From the NCBI RefSeq assembly GCF_024397895.1, contig NZ_CP073346.1, positions 2,852,001 to 2,916,000 of the forward strand: a DNA stretch of 64,000 bases, written 5' to 3'. The translations under genes were made by a program, and so were the position numbers. This DNA comes from Pseudomonas benzenivorans. GTDB taxonomy: Bacteria > Pseudomonadota > Gammaproteobacteria > Pseudomonadales > Pseudomonadaceae. Of this stretch, positions 1-8,591 are shown in pieces. The stretch's first letter is position 1. The number at the start of each line of letters is the position of its first letter. The notes beneath the pieces are model-generated. The model was not told the origin of the DNA. It made no database searches and was given only the letters and a program-made list of their open reading frames with translations.

Positions 1-312
1 AGCAACTACCCGGACTTCGAGGTGCTCTGGTACGGCCATATCGGCGACGGCAACCTGCACCTGAACATCCTCAAGCCAGACGCGCTGAGCAAGGACGAGT
101 TCTTCGCCAAGTGCGCGACGGTGAACAAGTGGGTGTTCGAGGTGGTGCAGAAGTACAACGGCTCGATCTCCGCCGAGCACGGCGTCGGCATGACCAAGCG
201 CGATTACCTGGGCTACAGCCGCTCCGCGGCGGAAATCGGCTACATGAAGGCGATCAAGGCGGTGTTCGACCCGGCCGGCATCATGAACCCCGGGAAGATC
301 TTTCCGCTTTGA
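1..312 (+). CDS. FAD-binding oxidoreductase, C-terminal part (probable D-2-hydroxyglutarate dehydrogenase), 5'-truncated
   Basis: The frame is open from the first base and ends in TGA at 310-312, leaving 103 residues of a protein that begins outside the window. What is visible is the end of an FAD-linked oxidase C-terminal domain: GHIGDGNLHLNI is the metal/substrate-binding stretch of the glycolate oxidase/D-lactate dehydrogenase/D-2-hydroxyglutarate dehydrogenase family, followed by AEHGVGMTKRDYL and the terminal NPGKIFPL. In Pseudomonas, a D-2-hydroxyglutarate dehydrogenase gene occupies this place near serA, where it clears the by-product of SerA. That assignment is by position and motif; glycolate oxidase GlcD or a D-lactate dehydrogenase would share the visible motifs. 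Confidence 0.72.
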   Translation, partial: SNYPDFEVLWYGHIGDGNLHLNILKPDALSKDEFFAKCATVNKWVFEVVQKYNGSISAEHGVGMTKRDYLGYSRSAAEIGYMKAIKAVFDPAGIMNPGKIFPL

Positions 313-403
313 TCGGCACCCCTAAGCCTTTGGTAGCAGCGACAGCCCGTGCTGGCTCGGCCAGCATGGGCGATTGAGCAGAGAACAGATCCAGGAGTCG
401 GTG

Positions 404-1069
404 ATGAGTTACCAGCACCAGTATGTCGATGGCACCCATATCCATTTTCCCCTGGGCAAGGTCGTGTGCATCGGCCGCAACTATGCCGAGCACGCCAAGG
501 AGCTTAACAATCCGGTGCCCAGCGAGCCGCTGCTGTTCATCAAGCCGGGCAGCTGCGTGGTGCCGCTGGACGACGGCTTCAGCATTCCCGAGGGGCGCGG
601 CGCGGTGCATTACGAGGCGGAAATCGCCGTGCTGATCGGCAAGCCGCTGTCGCGCAGTCCCGATGCCGAGGAGGTGCGCGACGCCATTTCCGGTTTCGCC
701 CCGGCGCTGGACCTGACCCTGCGCGAGGTGCAGGCCCAGCTCAAGGAAAAGGGTTACCCCTGGGAGATCGCCAAGTCCTTCGACGGTGCCTGCGTGCTGG
801 CCCCCTTCGTCCCGGGCGATGCCATCGAGGCGTTGCAGGACATCGGTATCCGCCTGAGCATCAACGGCGAAGTCCGCCAGGACGGCAACAGCTGCGACAT
901 GCTTAACCCCATCCTGCCGCTGATCCAGCATATCTGCGGGCACTTCAGCCTGCAGCCGGGCGATGTCATTCTGACCGGCACGCCAGTGGGTGTCGGCCCC
1001 CTGTACAAGGGCGACGAACTGGTGCTGGAATTGGTGGGCCACTCGAGTTTCACCAGCCGCACGCTATAA
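404..1069 (+). CDS. Fumarylacetoacetate hydrolase family protein (YcgM-like)
   Basis: A 221-residue single-domain FAH-fold enzyme. The stretch KVVCIGRNYAEHAKEL, the metal-ligand region HYEAEIAVLIGK, LDLTLREVQ, SFDGACVLAPF and GDVILTGTPVGVGPL are family signatures. Length and sequence resemble E. coli YcgM and the FAHD1 type, which act on small 2-oxo acids (oxaloacetate tautomerase/decarboxylase or acylpyruvase activity). The exact substrate cannot be read from sequence. The ATG at 404 is chosen because CAGGAG lies just upstream (391-396), rather than the in-frame TTG at 374. It follows the dehydrogenase gene on the same strand after about 90 bp and is closed by a hairpin terminator. Confidence 0.85.
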   Translation: MSYQHQYVDGTHIHFPLGKVVCIGRNYAEHAKELNNPVPSEPLLFIKPGSCVVPLDDGFSIPEGRGAVHYEAEIAVLIGKPLSRSPDAEEVRDAISGFAPALDLTLREVQAQLKEKGYPWEIAKSFDGACVLAPFVPGDAIEALQDIGIRLSINGEVRQDGNSCDMLNPILPLIQHICGHFSLQPGDVILTGTPVGVGPLYKGDELVLELVGHSSFTSRTL

Positions 1070-1086
1070 GGCGCACGGCTACCTCG

Positions 1087-1106
1087 GGCGCCCGTTGGGC
1101 GCCTTT
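1087..1106 (+). terminator. Rho-independent terminator after the FAH-family gene
   Basis: GGCGCCC (1087-1093), loop GTT and GGGCGCC (1097-1103) form a perfect 7-bp stem followed by TTT, 17 bp after the stop codon of the FAH-family gene. Confidence 0.65.
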
Positions 1107-1124
1107 CGTCGAGGTAATCGAACC

Positions 1125-1142
1125 TTAACGACAGGACGTTAG
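1125..1142. promoter_or_regulatory. Near-palindrome upstream of the SdiA-regulated-type gene
   Basis: TTAACG (1125-1130), a 6-nt spacer, then CGTTAG (1137-1142): an inverted repeat with one mismatch, 35 bp before the start codon in the short promoter region. It could be an operator. No regulator can be assigned, and clear -35/-10 boxes are not evident. Confidence 0.3.
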
Positions 1143-1176
1143 TCTGACTTGGGTCTTCTTTCCGAGTAGTACCCCG

Positions 1177-2085
1177 ATGCCTGCAATCCTGTCCCGCCTG
1201 CCACGCCCAGGTGTTTTAGCGCTGCTGGCGCTGGTCGCGCTGGCGGCCCTGTCGATCGACTACCTGCAATGGCACAAGCGCGCCTATTTCTGGTTCAAGG
1301 AGCAGGGCCTGAGCCTGGTCGAGCAGCAGGCAAGCATCTGGCTGCCGGGCTACCGGGCGGTGTTGCGGGGCAAACCGCTGGCAGGCCTGGAGGGTGACGA
1401 GACTTCCGGTCTGACCTATCACCCCGGCCGCGACACCCTGTTCACCGTCACCGGCAAGCACCCGCAACTGGTCGAGCTGTCGCTCGATGGCGAGGTGTTG
1501 CGGCGTATTCGTCTCGAGGGCTTTGCCGATCCAGAGGGCGTCGAGCTGGTGGGTGATGGGCGCCTGGCGATCATCGACGAGCGCCGCCGCACCCTGACCA
1601 GCTTCCACCTGGCCGATGATGCCCGGAGCATCGATGCGCGCGATTACCCGGCCTTCGACCTGGGTTTCGCCGATGCCGGCAACAAGGGTTTCGAGGGCAT
1701 TGCCTGGGATGCGCGCCGCCAGCGTGTGCTGCTCGCCAAGGAGCGCGGCCCGCTGGGGTTGTTCAGCCTGCCGTTTCCCGGTGAGGAGGGAGCGGCCGGC
1801 ACCCTGCAGGCCATGCCGCATAACCTGTTCGTGCGTGACATTTCCTCCCTGACCCACGACGCGCGTACCGACCACTCCCTGGTGCTCTCCGACGAGTCGA
1901 GTCTGCTGCTGGAGCTGGACGAGCGCGGCGAGCCGGTCAGCTTCATCAGCCTGACCAGCGGCCGCAACGGCCTGCTGGAGGGTATCGAGCAGGCGGAGGG
2001 GGTGACCATGGACGCGGCCGGCAATATCTACATAGTCGGCGAGCCCAACCTGCTGTACGTGTTCAAGCGTCGGGTGGAAACCTAG
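1177..2085 (+). CDS. SdiA-regulated (YjiK) family beta-propeller protein, membrane-anchored
   Basis: A 302-residue protein with an uncleaved-looking N-terminal membrane segment (about residues 12-27) followed by a periplasmic domain of the SdiA-regulated/YjiK type. Repeated blade-like motifs are visible, such as SGLTYHPGRDTLFTVTG, GFADPEGVELVGDGRLAIIDE, GFEGIAWDARRQRVLLAKE and GIEQAEGVTMDAAGNIYIVGEPN. The function of the family is poorly defined. In P. aeruginosa, a propeller protein of this kind close to rpiA (CarP, PA0327, as I recall it) is part of the calcium-responsive CarSR regulon, and orthology is plausible from the position next to rpiA. It is a single-gene unit: a terminator lies upstream and rpiA is convergent downstream. 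Confidence 0.75.
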   Translation: MPAILSRLPRPGVLALLALVALAALSIDYLQWHKRAYFWFKEQGLSLVEQQASIWLPGYRAVLRGKPLAGLEGDETSGLTYHPGRDTLFTVTGKHPQLVELSLDGEVLRRIRLEGFADPEGVELVGDGRLAIIDERRRTLTSFHLADDARSIDARDYPAFDLGFADAGNKGFEGIAWDARRQRVLLAKERGPLGLFSLPFPGEEGAAGTLQAMPHNLFVRDISSLTHDARTDHSLVLSDESSLLLELDERGEPVSFISLTSGRNGLLEGIEQAEGVTMDAAGNIYIVGEPNLLYVFKRRVET

Positions 2086-2103
2086 TCCGCCGCGCCGCTT
2101 GGC

Positions 2104-2775
2104 TCAACGGGTGAGGCGCTTGACGCCCTCGGCGGTGCCGAGCAATAGCAGGTCGGCCGGGCGCGCGGCGAACAGGCCGTTGGTGACCACGCCGACGATG
2201 TTGTTGATCTGCGCTTCCAGTTCGCTCGGGTTGACGATCGACAGGTTGTGCACGTCGAGGATCTGATTGCCGTTGTCGGTGACCACGCCTTCGCGGTACA
2301 CCGGGTCGCCACCCAGCTTGACCAGTTCGCGGGCCACATGGCTGCGGGCCATGGGGATCACTTCCACCGGCAGCGGGAAGGCGCCGAGCACCGGCACCAG
2401 CTTGCTGGCGTCGGCGATGCAGATGAAGGTCTTGGCCACCGCCGCGACGATCTTCTCGCGGGTCAGGGCGGCGCCGCCGCCCTTGATCAGGTTCAGGTGC
2501 TCGTCGCTCTCGTCGGCGCCGTCGACATAGAACTCCAGGTCGCTGACGGCGTTCAGTTCGTAGACCGGAATGCCATGGCCCTTGAGGCGGGCGGCGGTGG
2601 CTTCGGAGCTGGCCACGGCGCCGTCGAATTCCATCCGGTGCTGGGCCAGGGCATCGATGAAGCAGTTGGCGGTGGAGCCGGTGCCGACGCCGACGACGCT
2701 CTTGGCGTCGAGCTTGGGGAGGATGAAGTCGACGGCGGCCTGGGCGACTGCCTGTTTCAGTTGATCCTGGGTCAT
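2104..2775 (-). CDS. rpiA: Ribose-5-phosphate isomerase A
   Basis: A 223-residue cytoplasmic enzyme interconverting ribose 5-phosphate and ribulose 5-phosphate in the non-oxidative pentose phosphate pathway. The phosphate-binding loop [15 protein letters not shown] (29-43), DGADE (85-89) and [11 protein letters not shown] (98-108) are present. Asp85, Asp88, Lys98 and Glu107 match the E. coli catalytic residues D81, D84, K94 and E103 with a constant offset of four. The start [10 protein letters not shown] is chosen by family length. A TATAAT box lies 38 bp upstream on this strand (2813-2818), so in-frame codons further upstream would overlap the promoter. It is divergent from ilvA and convergent with the propeller gene. 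Confidence 0.97.
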   Translation of the reverse strand: MTQDQLKQAVAQAAVDFILPKLDAKSVVGVGTGSTANCFIDALAQHRMEFDGAVASSEATAARLKGHGIPVYELNAVSDLEFYVDGADESDEHLNLIKGGGAALTREKIVAAVAKTFICIADASKLVPVLGAFPLPVEVIPMARSHVARELVKLGGDPVYREGVVTDNGNQILDVHNLSIVNPSELEAQINNIVGVVTNGLFAARPADLLLLGTAEGVKRLTR

Positions 2776-2917
2776 CGCGGTTTTTGCGCCTGATTGAAGT
2801 CGGAAGGCGCGAATTATAGCCCGATGCGCCGGCAAAACCCCGCCGTTCGTATGGTCGCTCGGCGCAGGCCTGGGGTAGACTCCGGGGTTCCCTAGCGCAA
2901 CCGCCTGCGATATCGCC

Positions 2918-4432
2918 ATGCTCGAACAGTACGTCAAGAAGATCCTCACCTCGCGCGTCTACGACGTCGCGGTGGAAACCCCCCTGCAAGCCGCCAATCA
3001 GCTCTCCGAGCGCCTGGGCAACCAGATTCTGCTCAAGCGCGAAGACCTGCAGCCGGTGTTCTCCTTCAAGATTCGCGGCGCCTACAACAAGCTGGCCCAG
3101 TTGAGCAGTGAGGAACAGGCGCGTGGGGTGGTGACCGCCTCGGCCGGCAACCACGCCCAGGGCCTGGCCCTGGCGGCCAAGGTGCTGGGGGTCAAGGCGA
3201 CCATCGTGATGCCCAAGACCACCCCGGAGATCAAGGTCAATGGCGTGCGCTCGCGCGGCGGCAAGGTGGTGCTGCACGGCGACAGCTTCCCCGAGGCCCT
3301 GGCCTACTCGCTGAAGCTGGTGGAGGAGAAGGGCTACATCTATATCCACCCCTACGATGACCCGCACACCATCGCCGGCCAGGGCACGGTGGCGATGGAG
3401 ATCCTCCGCCAGCATCCCGGCCAGCTGGACGCCATCTTCGTCCCGGTGGGCGGCGGCGGGCTGATCGCCGGCATCGCCGCCTACGTCAAGTACCTGCGCC
3501 CCGAGGTCAGGATCATCGGCGTCGAGCCGGACGATTCCAACTGCCTGCAGGCCGCCATGGCCGCGGGTGAGCGGGTGGTGCTGCCGAGCGTCGGTCTGTT
3601 CGCCGACGGCGTGGCGGTGGCGCAGATCGGCCAGCACACCTTCGACATCTGCAAGGACCACGTCGACGAAGTGATCACCGTCAGCACCGACGAGATCTGC
3701 GCGGCGATCAAGGACATCTACGACGACACCCGCTCGATCACCGAGCCGGCCGGCGCCCTGGCGGTGGCCGGGATCAAGCGCTATGTCGAGCGCGAGGGCT
3801 GCAGCGCGCAGGTGCTGGTGGGCATCGACTCGGGCGCCAACGTCAACTTCGACCGCCTGCGCCACGTCGCCGAGCGCGCCGAGCTGGGCGAGAAGCGCGA
3901 GGCGATCATCGCCGTGACCATTCCCGAGCAGCCGGGCAGCTTCAAGGCCTTCTGCGAGGCGATCGGCAAACGCCAGATCACCGAGTTCAATTACCGCTAT
4001 CACACCGACAAGGAAGCGCACATCTTCGTCGGCGTGCAGACCCACCCGGAGACCGACCCGCGTGCGGCGCTGGTGGCGAGCCTGGCGGAGCAGGGGTTCC
4101 CGGTGGTCGACCTGACCGACAACGAGCTGGCCAAGCTGCATATCCGCCATATGGTCGGTGGCCACGCCGCGCGGGTCAGCGACGAGGTGGTGCTGCGCTT
4201 CGAGTTTCCCGAGCGTCCCGGCGCCCTGTTCAACTTCCTGCAGCGCCTGGGCGGGCGCTGGAACATCTCCATGTTCCACTACCGCAACCACGGCGCGGCC
4301 GACGGCCGGGTGGTCGCCGGCCTGCAGGTGCCGCCGGCCGAACGTCATCTGGTGCCGGCGGCGCTCGACGAAATCGGTTACCCCTATTGGGACGAGAGCG
4401 ACAATCCGGCCTACAAGCTGTTTCTGGGATGA
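2918..4432 (+). CDS. ilvA: Threonine dehydratase, biosynthetic (two ACT-like domains)
   Basis: A 504-residue PLP enzyme converting threonine to 2-oxobutanoate, the first step of isoleucine synthesis. The N-terminal PLP domain carries the Schiff-base Lys51 in [21 protein letters not shown], and the glycine-rich [12 protein letters not shown]. The C-terminal third holds two ACT-like regulatory repeats, beginning near [16 protein letters not shown] and [15 protein letters not shown], where isoleucine inhibits and valine activates in the family. Full length matches the E. coli IlvA class, not the short catabolic TdcB. It is transcribed away from rpiA from a 140-bp shared region. IlvD of the same pathway is also in this window. 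Confidence 0.97.
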   Translation: MLEQYVKKILTSRVYDVAVETPLQAANQLSERLGNQILLKREDLQPVFSFKIRGAYNKLAQLSSEEQARGVVTASAGNHAQGLALAAKVLGVKATIVMPKTTPEIKVNGVRSRGGKVVLHGDSFPEALAYSLKLVEEKGYIYIHPYDDPHTIAGQGTVAMEILRQHPGQLDAIFVPVGGGGLIAGIAAYVKYLRPEVRIIGVEPDDSNCLQAAMAAGERVVLPSVGLFADGVAVAQIGQHTFDICKDHVDEVITVSTDEICAAIKDIYDDTRSITEPAGALAVAGIKRYVEREGCSAQVLVGIDSGANVNFDRLRHVAERAELGEKREAIIAVTIPEQPGSFKAFCEAIGKRQITEFNYRYHTDKEAHIFVGVQTHPETDPRAALVASLAEQGFPVVDLTDNELAKLHIRHMVGGHAARVSDEVVLRFEFPERPGALFNFLQRLGGRWNISMFHYRNHGAADGRVVAGLQVPPAERHLVPAALDEIGYPYWDESDNPAYKLFLG

Positions 4433-4457
4433 GCCGGCTCGCCGGCGAGGTGCATGA

Positions 4458-4898
4458 ATGGAACACTATCAGTTGCTGAAAATTGCCCACAGCCTGCCTG
4501 CCGTCCTGCTCGTGCTCGGCGTGCTGGCCCATGTGCTGATGCTCTGGAAGGCGGCGCGTAGCGGCGACGCGGCGGTGCTGCAGCGCAAGCTCGCGCGCAC
4601 CCGCTCGATCAGCCTGCCGGTGCTGGGCCTGCTGGCGCTGAGTCTGCCGGTGAGTGGCTGGTTGCTGGTGGATGGGGCGGGCTGGTCGCTGGGGCAGACC
4701 TGGCTGCTGGCCAGCAGCGTGCTGTTTGGCCTTTTGGTGGTCTGCGGTCTGTTGCTGGGTGGACGCCTGAAGGCCTGGCAGGCGCTGGGTGAGGCGCCGG
4801 CTTCGAGCGGGCTGCTGCGGGTTACCGCCGCCTATGCCGGGCTGAGCCTGCTGTTGCTGCTGGTGATTCTGGGGCTGATGGGGGCCAAGCCGGCCTGA
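4458..4898 (+). CDS. DUF2269-type small integral membrane protein
   Basis: 146 residues with four predicted membrane spans (about 10-30, 52-73, 80-103 and 123-142), separated by short basic loops such as WKAARSGDAAVLQRKLARTR. This is the layout of the DUF2269 family, whose function is unknown. It starts 25 bp after ilvA on the same strand and may be co-transcribed with it. A strong bidirectional terminator follows. No catalytic or binding motif is visible. Confidence 0.7.
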   Translation: MEHYQLLKIAHSLPAVLLVLGVLAHVLMLWKAARSGDAAVLQRKLARTRSISLPVLGLLALSLPVSGWLLVDGAGWSLGQTWLLASSVLFGLLVVCGLLLGGRLKAWQALGEAPASSGLLRVTAAYAGLSLLLLLVILGLMGAKPA

Positions 4899-4914
4899 GC
4901 GCCGAGCCGCCATG

Positions 4915-4944
4915 CAAAACGCCGCCCATCGAGGCGGCGTTTTG
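4915..4944. terminator. Bidirectional terminator between the DUF2269 gene and the HAD phosphatase
   Basis: CAAAACGCCGCC (4915-4926), a 6-nt loop and GGCGGCGTTTTG (4933-4944) form a perfect 12-bp stem with A-tract and T-tract flanks. It serves both convergent genes. Confidence 0.85.
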
Positions 4945-4960
4945 CTGTGCAGCGGGGCGT

Positions 4961-5623
4961 TCAGCGTAGCGAAATGATCGGCCAGCCGCGCTGCTGCGCT
5001 TCGGCGCGCAGCTTCGGGTCGGGGTCGACCGCCACCGGCCGGGTCACCTGTTCCAGCAGCGGCAGGTCGTTCAGCGAGTCGCTGTAGAAGCAGCTGTCGT
5101 CCAGGCTCAGACCGGTTTCCGCGAGCCAGCGATTGAGGCGGGTGACCTTGCCTTCCTTGAAGCAGGGCACGTCGGTGGTGCGGCCGGTGTAGCGCCCGCC
5201 CGCCATCTCGCACTCGGTGGCCAGCAGGGTGTCGACCCCCAGGCGCGCGGCGATCGGCGCGGTGACGAAGCGGTTGGTGGCGGTGATGATCAGCAGCTTG
5301 TCGCCGGCGGCGCGGTGCTCGTCCAGCAGGGCCTCGCCCTTGGCCAGGATGATCGGTTCGATGCAGTCGCGCATGAACTCGCGGTGCCACTGTTCGAGCT
5401 GGGCCATTTCGCTGCGTCCGAGGATCTCCAGGCTGAAGTTCAGGTAGTCGCGGATATCCAGGCGGCCGGCCAGGTAATCCTCGTAGAAGGCATCGTTGCG
5501 CGCCTTGTAGGCCACGCCGTCGAGGATGCCGCGCTCGCACAGGTAATCGCCCCAGGCGTGGTCGCTGTCGCCGCCGAGCAGGGTGTTATCGAGGTCGAAG
5601 AGGGCCAAGCGCACGCGGGTCAC
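4961..5623 (-). CDS. HAD-superfamily phosphatase (SerB-like, HAD-IB)
   Basis: A 220-residue soluble phosphatase. Motif I is FDLDNTLL with nucleophile Asp10 and Asp12; motif II is the IITATN segment; the basic motif III lies in [13 protein letters not shown]; motif IV is [13 protein letters not shown]. The large cap insert after motif I places it with SerB-like HAD-IB enzymes. I recall a P. aeruginosa homologue at this place (PA0335) being described as a histidinol-phosphate phosphatase, so a role in histidine synthesis is possible; phosphoserine phosphatase is the alternative. The start is GTG at 5623, 135 bp from the divergent rppH start. Confidence 0.85.
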   Translation of the reverse strand: MTRVRLALFDLDNTLLGGDSDHAWGDYLCERGILDGVAYKARNDAFYEDYLAGRLDIRDYLNFSLEILGRSEMAQLEQWHREFMRDCIEPIILAKGEALLDEHRAAGDKLLIITATNRFVTAPIAARLGVDTLLATECEMAGGRYTGRTTDVPCFKEGKVTRLNRWLAETGLSLDDSCFYSDSLNDLPLLEQVTRPVAVDPDPKLRAEAQQRGWPIISLR

Positions 5624-5758
5624 CTTTTTATCGCAGAAACCGAGGGGCGCCAGAATAGCGGCTTTTCCAGGCCATTCCTACTTGCCGGACGGCCGCGTTG
5701 CCGCTGCCGCGGGCTTTGTGGAACAATGCCGAAACATGCGTTTACGAGGTTGTGCGCC

Positions 5759-6238
5759 GTGATCGACCCTGATGGTTTTCGCCCGAATGTCGGCATCATC
5801 CTGACCAATGATGCCGGTCAGGTGCTCTGGGCGCGTCGGATTAACCAGGACGCCTGGCAGTTCCCGCAAGGCGGGATCAACGACCATGAGTCGCCGGAAG
5901 AAGCGCTGTTTCGCGAATTGAACGAGGAGGTCGGCCTGGAGCAGCAGGACGTGAAAATTCTCGCCTGCACCCGTGGCTGGTTGAGGTATCGTCTGCCTCA
6001 ACGCCTGGTCCGTACCCACAGCCAGCCGCTGTGCATCGGCCAGAAACAGAAGTGGTTCCTGCTGCGTTTGCAGTCGGATGAGAACAAGGTGCGTATGGAC
6101 CTGACCGGCAAGCCGGAGTTCGATGGCTGGCGCTGGGTCAGTTATTGGTATCCGCTGGGCCAGGTGGTCACATTCAAGCGCGAGGTATACCGTCGCGCCC
6201 TCAAGGAACTCGCTCCGCGCCTGTTGGCTCGGGACTGA
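5759..6238 (+). CDS. rppH: RNA pyrophosphohydrolase (Nudix)
   Basis: A 159-residue Nudix hydrolase that removes pyrophosphate from the 5' end of triphosphorylated mRNA, starting RNase E-dependent decay. The Nudix box spans residues 38-60 with the metal-binding set R52-E53-L54-x-E56-E57, in the same positions as E. coli RppH (E53, E56, E57). The N-terminal [15 protein letters not shown] and the WQFPQGG entry to the box are also characteristic. The start is the GTG at 5759; the longer in-frame extension upstream has no support. It is followed after 19 bp by ptsP, the usual rppH-ptsP operon. Confidence 0.96.
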   Translation: MIDPDGFRPNVGIILTNDAGQVLWARRINQDAWQFPQGGINDHESPEEALFRELNEEVGLEQQDVKILACTRGWLRYRLPQRLVRTHSQPLCIGQKQKWFLLRLQSDENKVRMDLTGKPEFDGWRWVSYWYPLGQVVTFKREVYRRALKELAPRLLARD

Positions 6239-6257
6239 CACTGACTAGAGCCGAGCC

Positions 6258-8537
6258 ATGCTCAATACGCTGCGCAAGATTGTCCAGGAAGTTAATGCCG
6301 CCAAGGACCTCAAGGCGGCGTTGGGCATCATCGTACAGCGCGTCAGGGAGGCCATGGGCAGCCAGGTCTGTTCGGTCTACCTGCTCGACCCGGAGACCAA
6401 CCGTTTCGTCCTGATGGCCACCGAGGGCCTCAACAAACGCTCCATCGGCAAGGTCAGCATGGCCCCCAGCGAAGGTCTGGTCGGCCTGGTCGGCACCCGC
6501 GAGGAGCCGCTGAACCTCGAGGACGCCGCCGCCCACCCGCGCTACCGCTACTTCGCCGAGACCGGCGAGGAGCGCTTCGCCTCCTTCCTCGGCTCACCGA
6601 TCATTCACCACCGGCGGGTGATGGGCGTGCTGGTCGTCCAGCAAAAGGAGCGCCGCCAGTTCGACGAGGGCGAAGAGGCCTTCCTGGTGACCATGAGCGC
6701 GCAGCTCGCCGGGGTGATCGCCCATGCCGAGGCGACCGGCTCGATTCGCGGCCTGGGTCGCCAGGGCAAGGGCATCCAGGAAGCCAAGTTCATCGGCGTG
6801 CCCGGTTCGCCCGGCGCCGCGGTCGGCACCGCGGTGGTGGTGTTGCCGCCGGCCGACCTGGAAGTGGTGCCCGACAAGGCCATCAACGACATCGACGCCG
6901 AGCTGGCGCTGTTCAATACCGCCCTGGAAGGGGTGCGTGCGGACATGCGCAACCTTTCGGCGAAGATGGCCAGCCAGTTGCGCCCGGAAGAGCGCGCGCT
7001 GTTCGACGTGTACCTGATGATGCTGGAAGACGCCGCCCTGGGTAACGAGGTGGTCAACGTCATCCGCACCGGCCAGTGGGCCCAGGGCGCCCTGCGCCAG
7101 GTGGTCGGTGAGCACGTCAACCGCTTCGAGCTGATGGACGACGCCTACCTGCGTGAGCGCGCCTCCGACGTCAAGGACCTCGGTCGCCGTCTGCTCGCCT
7201 ATCTGCAGCAGGCGCGCCAGCAGACCCTGGAGTACCCGGACAACTGCATCCTGGTCAGCGAGGAGCTGTCGCCGACCATGCTCGGCGAGGTACCCGAGGG
7301 CAAGCTCGCCGCTCTGGTCTCGGTGCTTGGCTCGGGCAACTCCCACGTGGCGATCTTCGCCCGCGCCATGGGTATTCCCACGGTGATGGGCGTGGTGGAC
7401 CTGCCCTATTCGAAGATCGACGGCATTCAGCTGATCGTCGACGGCTACCACGGCGAGGTGTTCACCAACCCCAGCGAGCTGCTGCGCAAGCAGTACGCGG
7501 ATGTGGTCGAAGAGGAACGCCAGCTGACCCAGGGCCTCGATGCCCTGCGCGGTTTGCCCTGCGAGACCCTGGATGGTCACCGCATGCCGCTGTGGGTCAA
7601 CACCGGCCTGCTCGCCGACGTGGCCAGGGCCCAGGAGCGTGGCGCCGAGGGCGTTGGCCTGTACCGCACCGAGGTGCCGTTCATGATGAACGAGCGCTTT
7701 CCCAGCGAGAAGGAGCAGTTGATCATCTACCGTGAGCAGCTGGCCGCCTTCCATCCGCTGCCGGTGACCATGCGCAGCCTGGATATCGGCGGTGACAAGG
7801 CGCTGTCCTACTTCCCGATCAAGGAAGAGAACCCCTTCCTCGGCTGGCGCGGTATCCGCGTCACCCTCGACCACCCGGAAATCTTCCTGGTGCAGACCCG
7901 CGCCATGCTCAAGGCCAGCGAGGGCCTGAATAACCTGCGCATCCTGTTACCGATGATTTCCGGCACCCAGGAGCTGGAAGAGGCGCTGCACCTGATCCAC
8001 CGCGCCTGGGGCGAGGTGCGCGACGAGGGCACCGATGTGCCGCTGCCGCCGATCGGGGTGATGATCGAGATTCCCGCCGCGGTCTACCAGACCCGCGAAC
8101 TGGCGCGCCAGGTCGACTTCCTCTCGGTGGGCTCCAACGACCTGACCCAGTACCTGCTGGCGGTGGACCGCAACAACCCGCGGGTCGCCGACCTCTACGA
8201 CTTCCTCCACCCGGCCGTGTTGCAGGCGCTGCGCAAGGTCATCAGCGACGCCCACGCCGAGGGCAAGCCGGTAAGCATCTGCGGCGAGATGGCCGGCGAT
8301 CCGGCGGCGGCGGTGCTGCTGATGGCCATGGGTTTCGACAGCCTGTCGATGAACGCCACCAACCTGCCTAAGGTCAAGTGGCTGCTGCGCCAGATCAGCC
8401 TGGGCAAGGCTCAGGAGCTGCTGGCGCAGGTGATGAATATCGACAACCCGCACCTGGTCCACAGCACCCTGCAGCTGGCGCTGCGTAACCTCGGCCTGGG
8501 GCGCATGATCAATCCGGCGTCGGACATCCAGGCCTGA
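6258..8537 (+). CDS. ptsP: Phosphoenolpyruvate-protein phosphotransferase PtsP (enzyme I-Ntr)
   Basis: 759 residues. An N-terminal GAF domain (about 15-165) is followed by a complete enzyme I module. The phosphorylated histidine is at about residue 363 in GSGNSHVAIFARAMG. The PEP-binding TIM barrel includes GVGLYRTEVPFM, GWRGIRVTLDHPE, and the signature SVGSNDLTQYLLAVDRNN. It is the first phosphate donor of the nitrogen-related PTS (to NPr and EIIA-Ntr), which regulates metabolism and, in pseudomonads, storage polymers and virulence traits. The GAF domain is thought to sense glutamine or 2-oxoglutarate in this family. It is co-transcribed with rppH. Confidence 0.97.
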   Translation: MLNTLRKIVQEVNAAKDLKAALGIIVQRVREAMGSQVCSVYLLDPETNRFVLMATEGLNKRSIGKVSMAPSEGLVGLVGTREEPLNLEDAAAHPRYRYFAETGEERFASFLGSPIIHHRRVMGVLVVQQKERRQFDEGEEAFLVTMSAQLAGVIAHAEATGSIRGLGRQGKGIQEAKFIGVPGSPGAAVGTAVVVLPPADLEVVPDKAINDIDAELALFNTALEGVRADMRNLSAKMASQLRPEERALFDVYLMMLEDAALGNEVVNVIRTGQWAQGALRQVVGEHVNRFELMDDAYLRERASDVKDLGRRLLAYLQQARQQTLEYPDNCILVSEELSPTMLGEVPEGKLAALVSVLGSGNSHVAIFARAMGIPTVMGVVDLPYSKIDGIQLIVDGYHGEVFTNPSELLRKQYADVVEEERQLTQGLDALRGLPCETLDGHRMPLWVNTGLLADVARAQERGAEGVGLYRTEVPFMMNERFPSEKEQLIIYREQLAAFHPLPVTMRSLDIGGDKALSYFPIKEENPFLGWRGIRVTLDHPEIFLVQTRAMLKASEGLNNLRILLPMISGTQELEEALHLIHRAWGEVRDEGTDVPLPPIGVMIEIPAAVYQTRELARQVDFLSVGSNDLTQYLLAVDRNNPRVADLYDFLHPAVLQALRKVISDAHAEGKPVSICGEMAGDPAAAVLLMAMGFDSLSMNATNLPKVKWLLRQISLGKAQELLAQVMNIDNPHLVHSTLQLALRNLGLGRMINPASDIQA

Positions 8538-8547
8538 TCGGTCGCGC

Positions 8548-8574
8548 GGCGCTTCGCCTTGCGGCGAGGGCGCC
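8548..8574. terminator. Imperfect hairpin between ptsP and the convergent TANGO2-like gene
   Basis: GGCGCTTCGCC and GGCGAGGGCGCC lie either side of a TTG loop and pair imperfectly. There is no long T-tract. It is placed where a terminator for both convergent genes is expected. Confidence 0.35.
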
Positions 8575-8591
8575 AGCGCGTTTCGCTCTGC

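Noticed and set aside
1125..1146. A BqsR/CarR-type direct repeat (TTAAG-N6-TTAAG) upstream of the propeller gene
   Set aside because: The two TTA elements are spaced 14 rather than 11 bases apart and neither is a full TTAAG; only the near-palindrome is reported.
2063..4348. Very long minus-strand open frame (761 codons) opposite ilvA and running through rpiA in another frame
   Set aside because: High-GC shadow frame: it is His/Asp/Val/Gly-rich nonsense, covers two certain genes, and shows no family motif.
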